From contig URZG01000080.1 of the NCBI GenBank assembly GCA_900552325.1, positions 1 through 8,432 of the forward strand: DNA of 8,432 nucleotides, given 5' to 3'. The DNA is from an uncultured Porphyromonadaceae bacterium (GTDB taxonomy: Bacteria; Bacteroidota; Bacteroidia; Bacteroidales; Muribaculaceae). Positions 1-6,470 of the stretch are shown piece after piece. The notes under the pieces were generated by a model. The model was not told the DNA's origin. It saw nothing but the letters and a program-made list of their open reading frames with translations, and searched no databases. A program made the translations under genes and the position numbers. The stretch's first letter is position 1; every line of letters begins with the position of its first letter.

Positions 1-227
1 CAGAAGACCTTCAGGTCAGCGAGAACGGCCAGATCCTGCTTGTGAACCGAGGCAAGAAAGGTGCAGCCATCGTCAACATTTCCTCTCAGGCTAATTTCGT
101 GGATCTCCCCACCGGCCTGCCCAACGGAACCTATCACGATAAAGTGCATAATGTGGAATTCAAGGTGAAGAACGGCCGTCTCAAAGGCGCCGCAGCTCCT
201 CACCGCACCTACATTCTGGAAAAATAA
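1..227 (+). CDS. Probable alpha-amylase (GH13 family), C-terminal end only
   Basis: This is the last 74 codons of a gene whose start lies outside the window; the reading frame is open from base 3 and stops at TAA 225-227. The visible piece reads as a beta-sandwich tail: an ILLVNRGKKGAAIVNIS stretch, then LPNGTYHDKVHNVEFKV and NGRLKGAAAPHRTYIL. The pattern 'lpdGtY.D...g..F.V..G.l.G......yIl' resembles the all-beta domain that closes many bacterial GH13 alpha-amylases, after the (beta/alpha)8 catalytic barrel. No catalytic residue lies in the visible part, so the activity is inferred from the tail alone and another glycoside hydrolase subfamily is possible. A GTG at 42 could open a short ORF, but the frame runs through upstream of it, so it is not the start. 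A hairpin terminator follows 17 nt after the stop, so this is the last gene of its transcript. Confidence 0.6.
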   Translation, partial: EDLQVSENGQILLVNRGKKGAAIVNISSQANFVDLPTGLPNGTYHDKVHNVEFKVKNGRLKGAAAPHRTYILEK

Positions 228-244
228 CCGATCCCTAACCGGAT

Positions 245-286
245 AAAAATAAAACGTCGGAGTCCTTTCTCCGGCGTTTTATTTTT
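245..286 (+). terminator. Intrinsic terminator after the amylase-like gene
   Basis: An 18-bp inverted repeat: AAAAATAAAACGTCGGAG (245-262) pairs with 269-286 across a 6-nt TCCTTT loop, with one G-T wobble. The lower stem on the 3' side is CGTTTTATTTTT, which supplies the U-tract. Because the 5' arm is A-rich, the same hairpin could also stop transcription from the other strand. It lies 17 nt after the stop codon and about 60 nt before the yihY promoter, so it separates the two transcription units. Confidence 0.88.
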
Positions 287-345
287 ACCATTATGAGAAC
301 AACATATATTTTATCCCGTTAATAATTTTATATGTTGATTGAAAA

Positions 346-377
346 TTTGCAAATACATGTCAAAGTAGTTAACTTTG
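346..377 (+). promoter_or_regulatory. Bacteroidota-type promoter for yihY-ridA
   Basis: A -33 box TTTG (346-349) and a full-consensus -7 box TAACTTTG (370-377, TAnnTTTG) are separated by exactly 20 nt, the usual arrangement for the primary sigma factor of Bacteroidota. Transcription would start about 5-7 nt after the -7 box, around 382-384, which is at or just before the ATG at 385. The -7 box is also one arm of an inverted repeat, CAAAGT (361-366) / ACTTTG (372-377), and the -33 box lies inside the palindrome ATTTGCAAAT (345-354). A regulator site is possible but unproven. Confidence 0.82.
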
Positions 378-384
378 TGAAAGA

Positions 385-1797
385 ATGAGCGACACTGACG
401 GCAAGAAAATCAAACACGGATATGATGCGCAGGACGCACATGATAAGAAAACGGGGCTGTTAGGCAGACTCGTTTCCAAAGTCACGACCTTTTACGAGTA
501 CATTATGGGCGGGGTGTGGAGCGACACCCGCGGTTCATGGAAGATAAATATCCTGAAGACCATGAGTCTGACGGTAAAATCTTTTTTTAACGCCGATTTG
601 CAGATCAGGGCAGCCGCTCTTACTTACCAGACCGTACTTGCCATTGTCCCGGCATTGGCCATGCTTTTTGCCATAGGGAGGGGCTTCGGGTTCCAGAACT
701 TGCTTAAAAGTCAGCTGTTCAGTTATATGCCCGCACAGAAAAGTGCATGGGAGCAGGCATTTAAATTTGTAGACTCATATCTCGCTCAGGCTTCTGAAGG
801 GATTTTCGTGGGGATCGGCATACCGTTCTTGTTGTGGACTCTTATCTCACTGGTATCGAATGTGGAGGAATGTTTCAATAAGATCTGGGGAGTACCGAGA
901 GGCAGATCGCTATGGCGCAAGATCACTGATTATACCGCGATATTTCTGATTCTGCCCGTGCTGATGATATGCTCGAGCGGCATTACTGTATTTATGTCCT
1001 CTACCTTACAGGCTACCCTGCCGTTCGACTTTATGTCGCCGGTTATAGGCTGGTTGCTTGACGGCGCGTCGCTGGTTCTGACATGGCTGTTTTTCGCTGG
1101 AGCCTATATGCTGATCCCCAACACCAAAGTGTACTTCAAAAATGCGTTGGTGGCAGGTATACTCGCAGGTTCCGCATTTATGATATTGCAATGGCTTTTT
1201 GTATCGGGGCAGATTTATGTCACCAAGTACAATGCCGTTTACGGTTCTTTTTCTTTGCTCCCATTGCTTCTTATCTGGTTGCAGCTTGTATGGCTCATCA
1301 CACTGACCGGAGCATTGGTTTGTTATTCATCCCAGAATATTTTCCAGTTCAGCTTCTCAAATGAGATTGCAGGAATCTCCAACGATTATCGCTGGAGAAT
1401 AACCATGGCGGTTTTGTCTGCGGTAGTGTCTCGTTTTATGGAGGAGAAAAAGCCGTTGGCCGACCGCGATCTTGCCAACACATACGGATTGCCGCTGACT
1501 CTCGTCACCGATTCGGCAAACATGTTGGTGGAATGTGGCCTGTTGCAGCGTGTGGTGATAGGGAAAGAGACTGACGTTTTCGGTCTTTCTCCCGCCAAGG
1601 ATCCGATGAACATCACGGTAGCTCAGGCCATCGAAATAATCAATACGCATGGCAACAGAGGGTTTATCCCCGGTTTTGACAAGCGATTCGGTTCGGTAAA
1701 CGCCATTATCGACAAGGTGGAAAAAGCTACCGGCGAAACAACATCCGGAATATGGCTATACCAGCTTGATGTCAGGAATGTATTGCACGGAAAATAA
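385..1797 (+). CDS. yihY: YihY/BrkB-family inner-membrane protein with long cytoplasmic C-terminal domain
   Basis: A polytopic membrane protein of the YihY/virulence factor BrkB family, once misnamed ribonuclease BN; its biochemical role is not settled. About six hydrophobic helices are visible, near residues 76-98, 138-160, 182-205, 218-245, 254-276 and 288-312. Family hallmarks are AAALTYQTVLAIVPALAMLF in helix 1, the NVEECFNKIWGVPRGR loop (159-174), and YGSFSLLPLLLIWLQLVWL plus TGALV at the last helix. At 470 residues it is much longer than E. coli YihY (about 290). The extra part is a hydrophilic tail (about 330-470) whose segment DRDLANTYGLPLTLVTDSAN and the following VECGLLQRV look like a winged-helix fold, a common extension in Bacteroidota homologues. 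The ATG at 385 is taken because it fits the promoter; the next in-frame ATG (505) would still keep all helices. It ends in a tandem stop, TAATGA, 46 nt before ridA. Confidence 0.9.
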   Translation: MSDTDGKKIKHGYDAQDAHDKKTGLLGRLVSKVTTFYEYIMGGVWSDTRGSWKINILKTMSLTVKSFFNADLQIRAAALTYQTVLAIVPALAMLFAIGRGFGFQNLLKSQLFSYMPAQKSAWEQAFKFVDSYLAQASEGIFVGIGIPFLLWTLISLVSNVEECFNKIWGVPRGRSLWRKITDYTAIFLILPVLMICSSGITVFMSSTLQATLPFDFMSPVIGWLLDGASLVLTWLFFAGAYMLIPNTKVYFKNALVAGILAGSAFMILQWLFVSGQIYVTKYNAVYGSFSLLPLLLIWLQLVWLITLTGALVCYSSQNIFQFSFSNEIAGISNDYRWRITMAVLSAVVSRFMEEKKPLADRDLANTYGLPLTLVTDSANMLVECGLLQRVVIGKETDVFGLSPAKDPMNITVAQAIEIINTHGNRGFIPGFDKRFGSVNAIIDKVEKATGETTSGIWLYQLDVRNVLHGK

Positions 1798-1843
1798 TGA
1801 ATTATCTCTATTGTTAACCTATAATTTAATTATTCAAACCAGA

Positions 1844-2224
1844 ATGAAAACTCAGATTGCTACTGAAAAGGCTCCGGGCGCGATCGGCCCTTATAGCCAG
1901 GCTATCGACTGCGGTCCGTTTGTTTATGCCTCCGGACAAATTCCTCTCAATCCTGTTACAGGAGAAATTCCCGAAGGGATCAAGGCTCAGACCGAACAGT
2001 CTCTCGCCAATGTGAAAGCCATTATGGAGGCTGCCGGACTGTCTATGAAAAATATCGTCAAGACCACCGTGTTCCTCGCCGACATGGGCGATTTCGGTGC
2101 GATGAACGAAGTGTATGCCCAGGCATTCGAGGCTCCCTATCCGGCTCGCTCCGCAGTGGCCGTGCGCACTCTTCCCAAGAACGTTCTCGTGGAAATTGAG
2201 GTCATAGCCGTGAAAGAACTCTGA
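1844..2224 (+). CDS. ridA: RidA family enamine/imine deaminase (YjgF/YER057c/UK114)
   Basis: A small cytosolic protein (126 aa, the normal family length) that hydrolyses reactive 2-aminoacrylate and related enamine/imine intermediates released by PLP enzymes, giving 2-ketoacids and ammonia; RidA forms trimers. Family signatures run in order: APGAIGPYSQA (10-20, with Y17), YASGQIPLNPVTGEI (28-42), SLANVKAIMEAAG (53-65), VKTTVFLADMGDF (72-84), PYPARSAVAVRTLP (98-111) and VEIEVIAV (116-123). Arg102 corresponds to Arg105 of the enteric protein, which binds the substrate carboxylate, and Glu117 to Glu120, so an active deaminase is expected. An in-frame ATG upstream (1766) would add 26 non-family residues overlapping yihY; MKTQIATEKAPGAIGPYSQ is the typical beginning, so 1844 is chosen. 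No promoter box is clear in the 46-nt gap, so co-transcription with yihY is likely. Confidence 0.96.
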   Translation: MKTQIATEKAPGAIGPYSQAIDCGPFVYASGQIPLNPVTGEIPEGIKAQTEQSLANVKAIMEAAGLSMKNIVKTTVFLADMGDFGAMNEVYAQAFEAPYPARSAVAVRTLPKNVLVEIEVIAVKEL

Positions 2225-2244
2225 TAAGAACCACGCATCTTGAT

Positions 2245-2283
2245 AAAGCACGCCGCCCGGAAATCGGGCGGCGTGCTTTTTTT
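2245..2283 (+). terminator. Strong intrinsic terminator after ridA
   Basis: A perfect 12-bp GC-rich stem, GCACGCCGCCCG (2248-2259) with CGGGCGGCGTGC (2265-2276), has a 5-nt loop (GAAAT) and is followed by seven T residues (2277-2283). Three A-T pairs extend the stem at its base. It sits 20 nt after the ridA stop and ends the yihY-ridA unit. Confidence 0.95.
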
Positions 2284-2369
2284 AACTTAAATACAACTTT
2301 TTTACAGACAGTGTTGTTCTATGAATAAAACAGTAAAAAAAAACGGAATCACAAACCAACTATTTAGAT

Positions 2370-3428
2370 ATGAAAAAAGCGATTATTATGCTGGCTGTTA
2401 TTTTGGGTTGTATGTCAGCCTCGGCTCAGCAGGTGAACAAGAACGAGCTCAAACAGCTCCAGGCTTTCCTGACACAGAATTCCGAAAAAGAGGGTACCAA
2501 TGCCCAGGCACTCGGTATCACCGATATGAAGAATCCTTCGGCATGGGAAGGTGTTAAAGTTGAAAACGGCCATGTCACATCCATCGAATGGAAAGACAAA
2601 AAACTTGCCGGCACTCTCAATCTGAGCGGTTTTACCGCACTCACGACTCTTGACGTATCGCGTAACAGCCTTACCGGTCTCAATGTATCGGGCGATGCTG
2701 CTCTCAGCGATCTGAACGCTTCGCGCAACCGTATTACCTCCGCCGATCTTGACGGATGCACCGGTCTGGTGAATGTGAAAATCTACAAAAACCGGCTCAC
2801 GGATTTTGAGATTTCCGCCACTCCGATGATCAAGAATCTCAACGTCTCCAACAACTATCTGGTAGATCTGAATGTTTCCAATTCCTCAACCCTCGAGACA
2901 CTCAACTGCCAGGGTAACCACCTGGAGAATCTTACCGTGGATTATTGCACTGCCCTCAAGAATCTCTATTGCGGTTACAACAAGCTCACGACCCTCACAT
3001 TGGCCGGCGTGGAGAAACTGCAGAACCTCAATGTGGATGACAACGAGATCACGAATCTCATTGTCAGCGGTCTCCCCTCACTCAGCTCGTTTATCTGCTC
3101 CGACAACAACATGCAGTCATTGGCAATGCGCGACTGCACCTCTCTTCTCGACCTGGTATGTTCCTACAATGATCTCACCTCTCTGACTGTTGAGAACTGC
3201 CCGCAGATTCTCTTCGTGGACTGCTCTTACAACGACCTTACCGAACTGAATCTCTCCAACCAGACCTTCCTTCAGCGTCTGCTCTGCGACAATAACGAAC
3301 TGACTATGCTCGACGTTTCATTCGACCAGGCTCTTACCTATGTGAACTGCCGCTACAACCGTATTGTCGACTTCCGCACCATAGGCTGCAACAACCTTTC
3401 GATGGTAGCATGCCAGTGGAACTATTGA
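2370..3428 (+). CDS. Exported leucine-rich repeat protein (21-residue repeats)
   Basis: A 352-residue protein of unknown partner. Residues 1-20 form a signal peptide (MKKAIIMLAVILGCMSASAQ; likely cleavage after the SASA segment). Residues 21-68 are a short polar region, and from about 69 the chain is a solenoid: a first imperfect repeat ending at L91, then twelve exact 21-residue repeats (92-343) and nine residues of a thirteenth. The repeat pattern is xxLxCSxNxLTxLxVSxCxxL, with Asn at position 8 in every copy. Such solenoids usually bind protein or glycan ligands; no catalytic motif is visible. There is no C-terminal type IX sorting domain and no membrane anchor, so it may be periplasmic or released. 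A lipoprotein reading (Cys14) is unlikely because Leu is at -2. The 86 nt between the ridA terminator and the ATG hold no convincing TAnnTTTG box and no Shine-Dalgarno. The codon pattern resembles its neighbours, so there is no sign of recent transfer. Confidence 0.88.
   Translation: MKKAIIMLAVILGCMSASAQQVNKNELKQLQAFLTQNSEKEGTNAQALGITDMKNPSAWEGVKVENGHVTSIEWKDKKLAGTLNLSGFTALTTLDVSRNSLTGLNVSGDAALSDLNASRNRITSADLDGCTGLVNVKIYKNRLTDFEISATPMIKNLNVSNNYLVDLNVSNSSTLETLNCQGNHLENLTVDYCTALKNLYCGYNKLTTLTLAGVEKLQNLNVDDNEITNLIVSGLPSLSSFICSDNNMQSLAMRDCTSLLDLVCSYNDLTSLTVENCPQILFVDCSYNDLTELNLSNQTFLQRLLCDNNELTMLDVSFDQALTYVNCRYNRIVDFRTIGCNNLSMVACQWNY
2643..3425 (+). repeat. Coding 63-bp repeat array (LRR solenoid)
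   Basis: Twelve consecutive units of exactly 63 bp (21 codons) plus 27 bp of a thirteenth encode the LRR solenoid. The phase is unbroken, with no indel in any unit. Units are diverged at DNA level apart from short shared words, for example the near-identical TCCTACAATGATCTCACCTC and TCTTACAACGACCTTACCGA in units 9 and 10 (protein CSYNDLT in both), which suggests a comparatively recent duplication of that pair. Confidence 0.85.
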
Positions 3429-3449
3429 TTCTGTCTTTATAATACAAAC

Positions 3450-3505
3450 AGATAAAACACCCGCAGGGGGAACGGAGTCCCGTTCCCCCTGCGGGTGTTT
3501 TATCT
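3450..3505. terminator. Bidirectional terminator between the LRR gene and recG
   Basis: A perfect 26-bp inverted repeat (3450-3475 with 3480-3505) around a 4-nt AGTC loop. Its core is CACCCGCAGGGGGAACGG and its complement, and both ends carry the A4/T4-rich edge GATAAAA / TTTTATC. Read on either strand it gives a GC-rich hairpin ending in GTGTTTTATC. It lies 21 nt after the LRR stop and 10 nt beyond the recG stop, where the two convergent genes meet, so it can end both transcripts. Confidence 0.93.
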
Positions 3506-3515
3506 CGAACTGATT

Positions 3516-5609
3516 TTAGGAGATACGGCTCAGATCAGATGTCGGTGGAAACAATGCATGCAGTTCCGGAAGAATCATTGCGTGGGAGCCGGCACAAAGC
3601 CCCTCATCGGAATCAAGAAGATTCTCCACCTCCGATCGGGCCGTCTGCACGAGTTGTCCGTCGGTTGCGAGATTGGCGATGCGGAGATCAAGAGGTATTC
3701 CTGATTGCATGGTTCCCTCGATATCTCCGGGACCACGCATTTTAAGGTCTGCTTCGGCGATGACAAATCCGTCAGTCGTGGAGGTCATCAGCTCAAGACG
3801 CTTGCGGGTATCTCCGGAAATCCTGGTTTTGGTCATGAGAATGCAATAACTCTGGTCAGCGCCGCGCCCTACCCTGCCACGCAACTGGTGTAGCTGCGAA
3901 AGTCCGAACCGTTCGGCGTTCTCTATTACCATTACCGAGGCATTCGGCACATTCACACCGACTTCGATTACTGTCGTGGCAACAAGGATCTGGGCTTCCC
4001 GCGATGCGAACCGGTTCATCTGGTACTCTTTTTCCGCAGGTTTCATTCTCCCGTGGACCATCGCAATCTCATAATTCGGAAAGGCCTCGCGAACGAAATC
4101 ATATCCTTCCTGAAGGGATTGCAGCTGCAGTTTCTCATTCTCCTCTATGAGCGGGAATACGATATAGGCCTGCCGTCCCAGCGCAAGTTGTCTTCCGACG
4201 GCTTTGAGCACATCCATCCTTTGCTGCTCATATCTGAGAAGAGTCGTGACCGGTTTCCTGCCTGGAGGAAGTTCGTCTATTACCGACACATCAAGGTCGC
4301 CGTAGAGAGTCATGGCCAGTGTGCGCGGAATTGGAGTGGCTGTCATAACCAATACATGCGGCGGCATTGTGTTCTTGGCCCATAACCGTGCGCGCTGCAT
4401 AACTCCGAATCGGTGCTGCTCATCGATTACGACCAATCCGAGATCACGGAACCTCACTCGTTCCTCTATCACGGCATGTGTTCCCACAAGGATATGGAGA
4501 GAACCGTCAAGCAGCTGACTGTCGATTTCGGCTCTTGCCTTGGCCCGGGTGGAACCCGTGAGCAACCGCACATTGATGCCGAGTGGAGCCGCCATCTCCC
4601 TCAGCGACTCGTAATGTTGAGTCGCAAGGATTTCTGTCGGAGCCATAATGCACGCCTGAGTGCCGTTGTCAAGGGCAATGAGCATCGTCATCAGCGCCAC
4701 GATAGTCTTGCCGGATCCCACATCACCCTGAAGAAGACGGTTCATCTGACGCCCTGAACCGAGATCGGCCCTGATCTCTTTCATTACTCTTTTCTGTGCT
4801 CCCGTCAGGGGAAAAGGCAATGTCTGCGAATAAAAGTTGTTGAAAAAGTGGCCTATGCGTGGGAATATACGCCCCTTGTTGAGAGCCGAGCGCCGGTTCC
4901 CGGAAAGTAATATCTTTATCTGGAGATAGAAAAGTTCCTCGAATTTCAACCGCTCTCTTGCCCGCTGCAGCATTTTATGGTCCGGCGGATTGTGAATCCA
5001 TTGCAGCGACTCCGGTTTTGAAGCGAACCGATATTTCGCCCGAATATCATTCGGCAGCGTTTCTTCTATGGATCGCCCGTAGACTGACAGTGCGGTCTGC
5101 ACCCATTGGAATATTGATCTTGAGCTTATGGAACTGTTCCGCAGTTTTTCCGTAAGCGGATAAACGCCTCTCAGCCCCTGATTGGCCGTAACCGATCCGG
5201 TCTTCTCGATTTCAGGATGTACTATGCTCCAATGGCCGTTGAAGCTCTGTGCTTTGCCGAAAAGTATGTATTCCACTCCGGGATTATAAGCCTGGCGTAT
5301 GGTTTTTATTCGTCTGAACCAGACCACTTCCATTGTGCCGGTACCGTCGGTAAACAGACCGACGAGACGTGCTTTCGCCCCTTCTCCCGCTGTCGTGAAA
5401 CTTACGAACCGACCCTTGACCTGTACGGATGGCATCTCGCCGCAGAACGAGGAAATCGGATAGATATGCTGGCGGTCCACATATTCCCTCGGGAAAAAGT
5501 GCAGCAGATCGTGAACTGAATTTATATTCAGCTCACTGCGCAGGAGGTTGGCCCGCGCCGGCCCTACCCCTTTCACGAACTGCACGTCGGTTTTCCTCAG
5601 ATCAGGCAT
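3516..5609 (-). CDS. recG: ATP-dependent DNA helicase RecG
   Basis: A superfamily 2 helicase that regresses stalled replication forks and branch-migrates D-loops, R-loops and Holliday junctions. At 697 aa it is full length (E. coli 693). The N-terminal wedge region starts with FVKGVGPARANLL (11-23) and includes an OB-like segment around 60-135. Helicase motifs follow: LTGAQKRVMKEI (268-279), Walker A GDVGSGKT (295-302), APTEILATQHYE (323-334), the RecG-type DEQH box (396-399) in VVIDEQHRFGVMQR, TAT (423-425), VATTVIEVGVNVP (543-555) and motif VI QLHQLRGRVGRG (572-583). The RecG-specific TRG region is intact (ADLKMRGPGDIEGTMQSG, 620-637). All expected residues are present, so it should be active. 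The ATG at 5609-5607 lies inside the end of ispD, with 13 nt shared, so translation is probably coupled. The gene ends at a bidirectional terminator facing the LRR gene. Confidence 0.98.
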   Translation of the reverse strand: MPDLRKTDVQFVKGVGPARANLLRSELNINSVHDLLHFFPREYVDRQHIYPISSFCGEMPSVQVKGRFVSFTTAGEGAKARLVGLFTDGTGTMEVVWFRRIKTIRQAYNPGVEYILFGKAQSFNGHWSIVHPEIEKTGSVTANQGLRGVYPLTEKLRNSSISSRSIFQWVQTALSVYGRSIEETLPNDIRAKYRFASKPESLQWIHNPPDHKMLQRARERLKFEELFYLQIKILLSGNRRSALNKGRIFPRIGHFFNNFYSQTLPFPLTGAQKRVMKEIRADLGSGRQMNRLLQGDVGSGKTIVALMTMLIALDNGTQACIMAPTEILATQHYESLREMAAPLGINVRLLTGSTRAKARAEIDSQLLDGSLHILVGTHAVIEERVRFRDLGLVVIDEQHRFGVMQRARLWAKNTMPPHVLVMTATPIPRTLAMTLYGDLDVSVIDELPPGRKPVTTLLRYEQQRMDVLKAVGRQLALGRQAYIVFPLIEENEKLQLQSLQEGYDFVREAFPNYEIAMVHGRMKPAEKEYQMNRFASREAQILVATTVIEVGVNVPNASVMVIENAERFGLSQLHQLRGRVGRGADQSYCILMTKTRISGDTRKRLELMTSTTDGFVIAEADLKMRGPGDIEGTMQSGIPLDLRIANLATDGQLVQTARSEVENLLDSDEGLCAGSHAMILPELHALFPPTSDLSRIS

Positions 5610-6283
5610 CGGGCTATTTTCAGATCCTCGGGATTGGTGATCTTTATATTCCGCGGCGAACCGTTTACCAGCACGATATTTGAAAAACCGGCGGCAGTAA
5701 GCACCGACGCGTCATCTGTAAAACTATTGTCGTACGGTAGTCCGTATGCCTCGCGCATGCGCCATAGGGTACTCCCCTGAGGAGTCTGTACCGCACGGTA
5801 TTCCGAACGGTCTACCGGCTCGGAACCTATACCGTCCTCATCCATCTTGCGCAGAGAGTCGGTCACCGGCACCACCGGGATGGCTCCGTCGGTATTCAAT
5901 GTGGCCCGCACTACGTTCCTTACAGTCTCCTCCCCGACCAAAGGACGAGCTCCGTCGTGTACGAGTACGACAGCGGAGGCAGGCATATCTTTGGGAATCG
6001 AGTCCAACGCATTTTTCACTGATTGCCATCGCGTCTCGCCGCCACATACAATCCGCGACGCATCTTCGGCGGTAATATATCGGCTCAATAGTTTTCTCCA
6101 TCGGTCAAAATCCCTCGCCGGCAAAACGTATATGGTTCTTACCGATTCAACAGCCTGCGCTATACGGCGTGCGGCCATAACGCACACCGGGATTCCCTCA
6201 AGGTCAAGAAACTGTTTCGGCGTCTCTCCGCCGAAACGGCTGCCTGAACCGGCGGCGACAATTATGGATATAACTTCTGGCAT
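5597..6283 (-). CDS. ispD: 2-C-methyl-D-erythritol 4-phosphate cytidylyltransferase
   Basis: The third enzyme of the MEP isoprenoid pathway: it joins CTP and 2-C-methyl-D-erythritol 4-phosphate to give CDP-ME and pyrophosphate. The length (228 aa) is typical for single-domain IspD; no IspF domain is fused. Motifs in order: nucleotide loop VAAGSGSRFGGETPKQF (9-25, with catalytic Arg16 and Lys23), CGGETRWQSV (80-89), VLVHDGARPLV (106-116), YRAVQTPQ (162-169), FTDDASVL (188-195) and GSPRNIKITNPEDL (208-221), where Lys214 matches the substrate-binding Lys213 of E. coli. Translation starts 22 nt before the -7 box of the promoter at 6336-6305, with no Shine-Dalgarno. It is the first gene of an ispD-recG unit; its TGA falls 13 nt inside recG. 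Confidence 0.97.
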   Translation of the reverse strand: MPEVISIIVAAGSGSRFGGETPKQFLDLEGIPVCVMAARRIAQAVESVRTIYVLPARDFDRWRKLLSRYITAEDASRIVCGGETRWQSVKNALDSIPKDMPASAVVLVHDGARPLVGEETVRNVVRATLNTDGAIPVVPVTDSLRKMDEDGIGSEPVDRSEYRAVQTPQGSTLWRMREAYGLPYDNSFTDDASVLTAAGFSNIVLVNGSPRNIKITNPEDLKIARCLI

Positions 6284-6304
6284 CTTTTCAGTGAATTTTT
6301 GCTG

Positions 6305-6336
6305 TAAAATTAAACATTCTCCCTCAGATAAGCAAA
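6305..6336 (-). promoter_or_regulatory. Bacteroidota-type promoter for ispD-recG
   Basis: On the reverse strand a TTTG -33 box (6336-6333) and a -7 box TAATTTTA (6312-6305, matching TAnnTTTG except the last base) are 20 nt apart, the same spacing as the yihY promoter. A start near 6299 would give an ispD leader of about 15 nt. Confidence 0.68.
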
Positions 6337-6417
6337 AAAACTCATTTTTAGGTTCTCGAAGGAGGGAGGCATAATATTTTTAATGATTTAGTAGATGATT
6401 AAGATGGAAATAATTAG

Positions 6418-6425
6418 TACCTTTG
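6418..6425 (+). promoter_or_regulatory. Bacteroidota-type -7 box for the dCMP deaminase unit
   Basis: TACCTTTG (6418-6425) matches TAnnTTTG fully, with a start expected near 6430-6432. The -33 position (about 6394-6397, GATG) is a poor match, so the promoter may be weak or helped by an activator. It points away from the ispD promoter; the two -7 boxes are about 105 bp apart in a 189-bp shared region. Confidence 0.62.
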
Positions 6426-6432
6426 CAAACTA

Positions 6433-6470
6433 TTCCGGAGGTCCGTATCTCCGGGGATTTTTCTCTTTTT
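6433..6470 (+). promoter_or_regulatory. Leader hairpin with U-tract, possible attenuator
   Basis: Between the -7 box and the ATG is a stem CCGGAG (6435-6440) / CTCCGG (6449-6454). It can extend by two G-T pairs at its base and by one G-T and one T-A pair toward a CCGT loop. TTTTTCTCTTTTT follows (6458-6470), ending 2 nt before the start codon. This is the form of an intrinsic terminator inside a 5' leader of only about 40 nt. No known riboswitch or leader peptide was recognised. It could instead simply protect the mRNA 5' end. Confidence 0.5.

Noticed and set aside
1766..1843. An upstream ATG that would extend RidA by 26 residues
   Set aside because: The extension overlaps yihY and does not resemble the family; the start at 1844 gives the normal RidA N-terminus and length.
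2409..2414. Lipobox reading of ILGC in the LRR signal peptide
   Set aside because: Leu at -2 is unusual for a lipobox, and SASAQ a few residues later is a good signal peptidase I site.
2321..2557. A 78-codon ORF overlapping the start of the LRR gene
   Set aside because: It is in another frame over the signal peptide and early repeat codons and has no recognisable features.
3539..5519. Several forward open frames of 60-114 codons opposite recG
   Set aside because: All lie opposite the full-length RecG sequence with intact motifs; none has a promoter, a start context or a familiar protein sequence.
5847..6374. A 175-codon forward frame opposite ispD
   Set aside because: Antisense shadow of ispD; its protein is low-complexity and unlike any family known to me.
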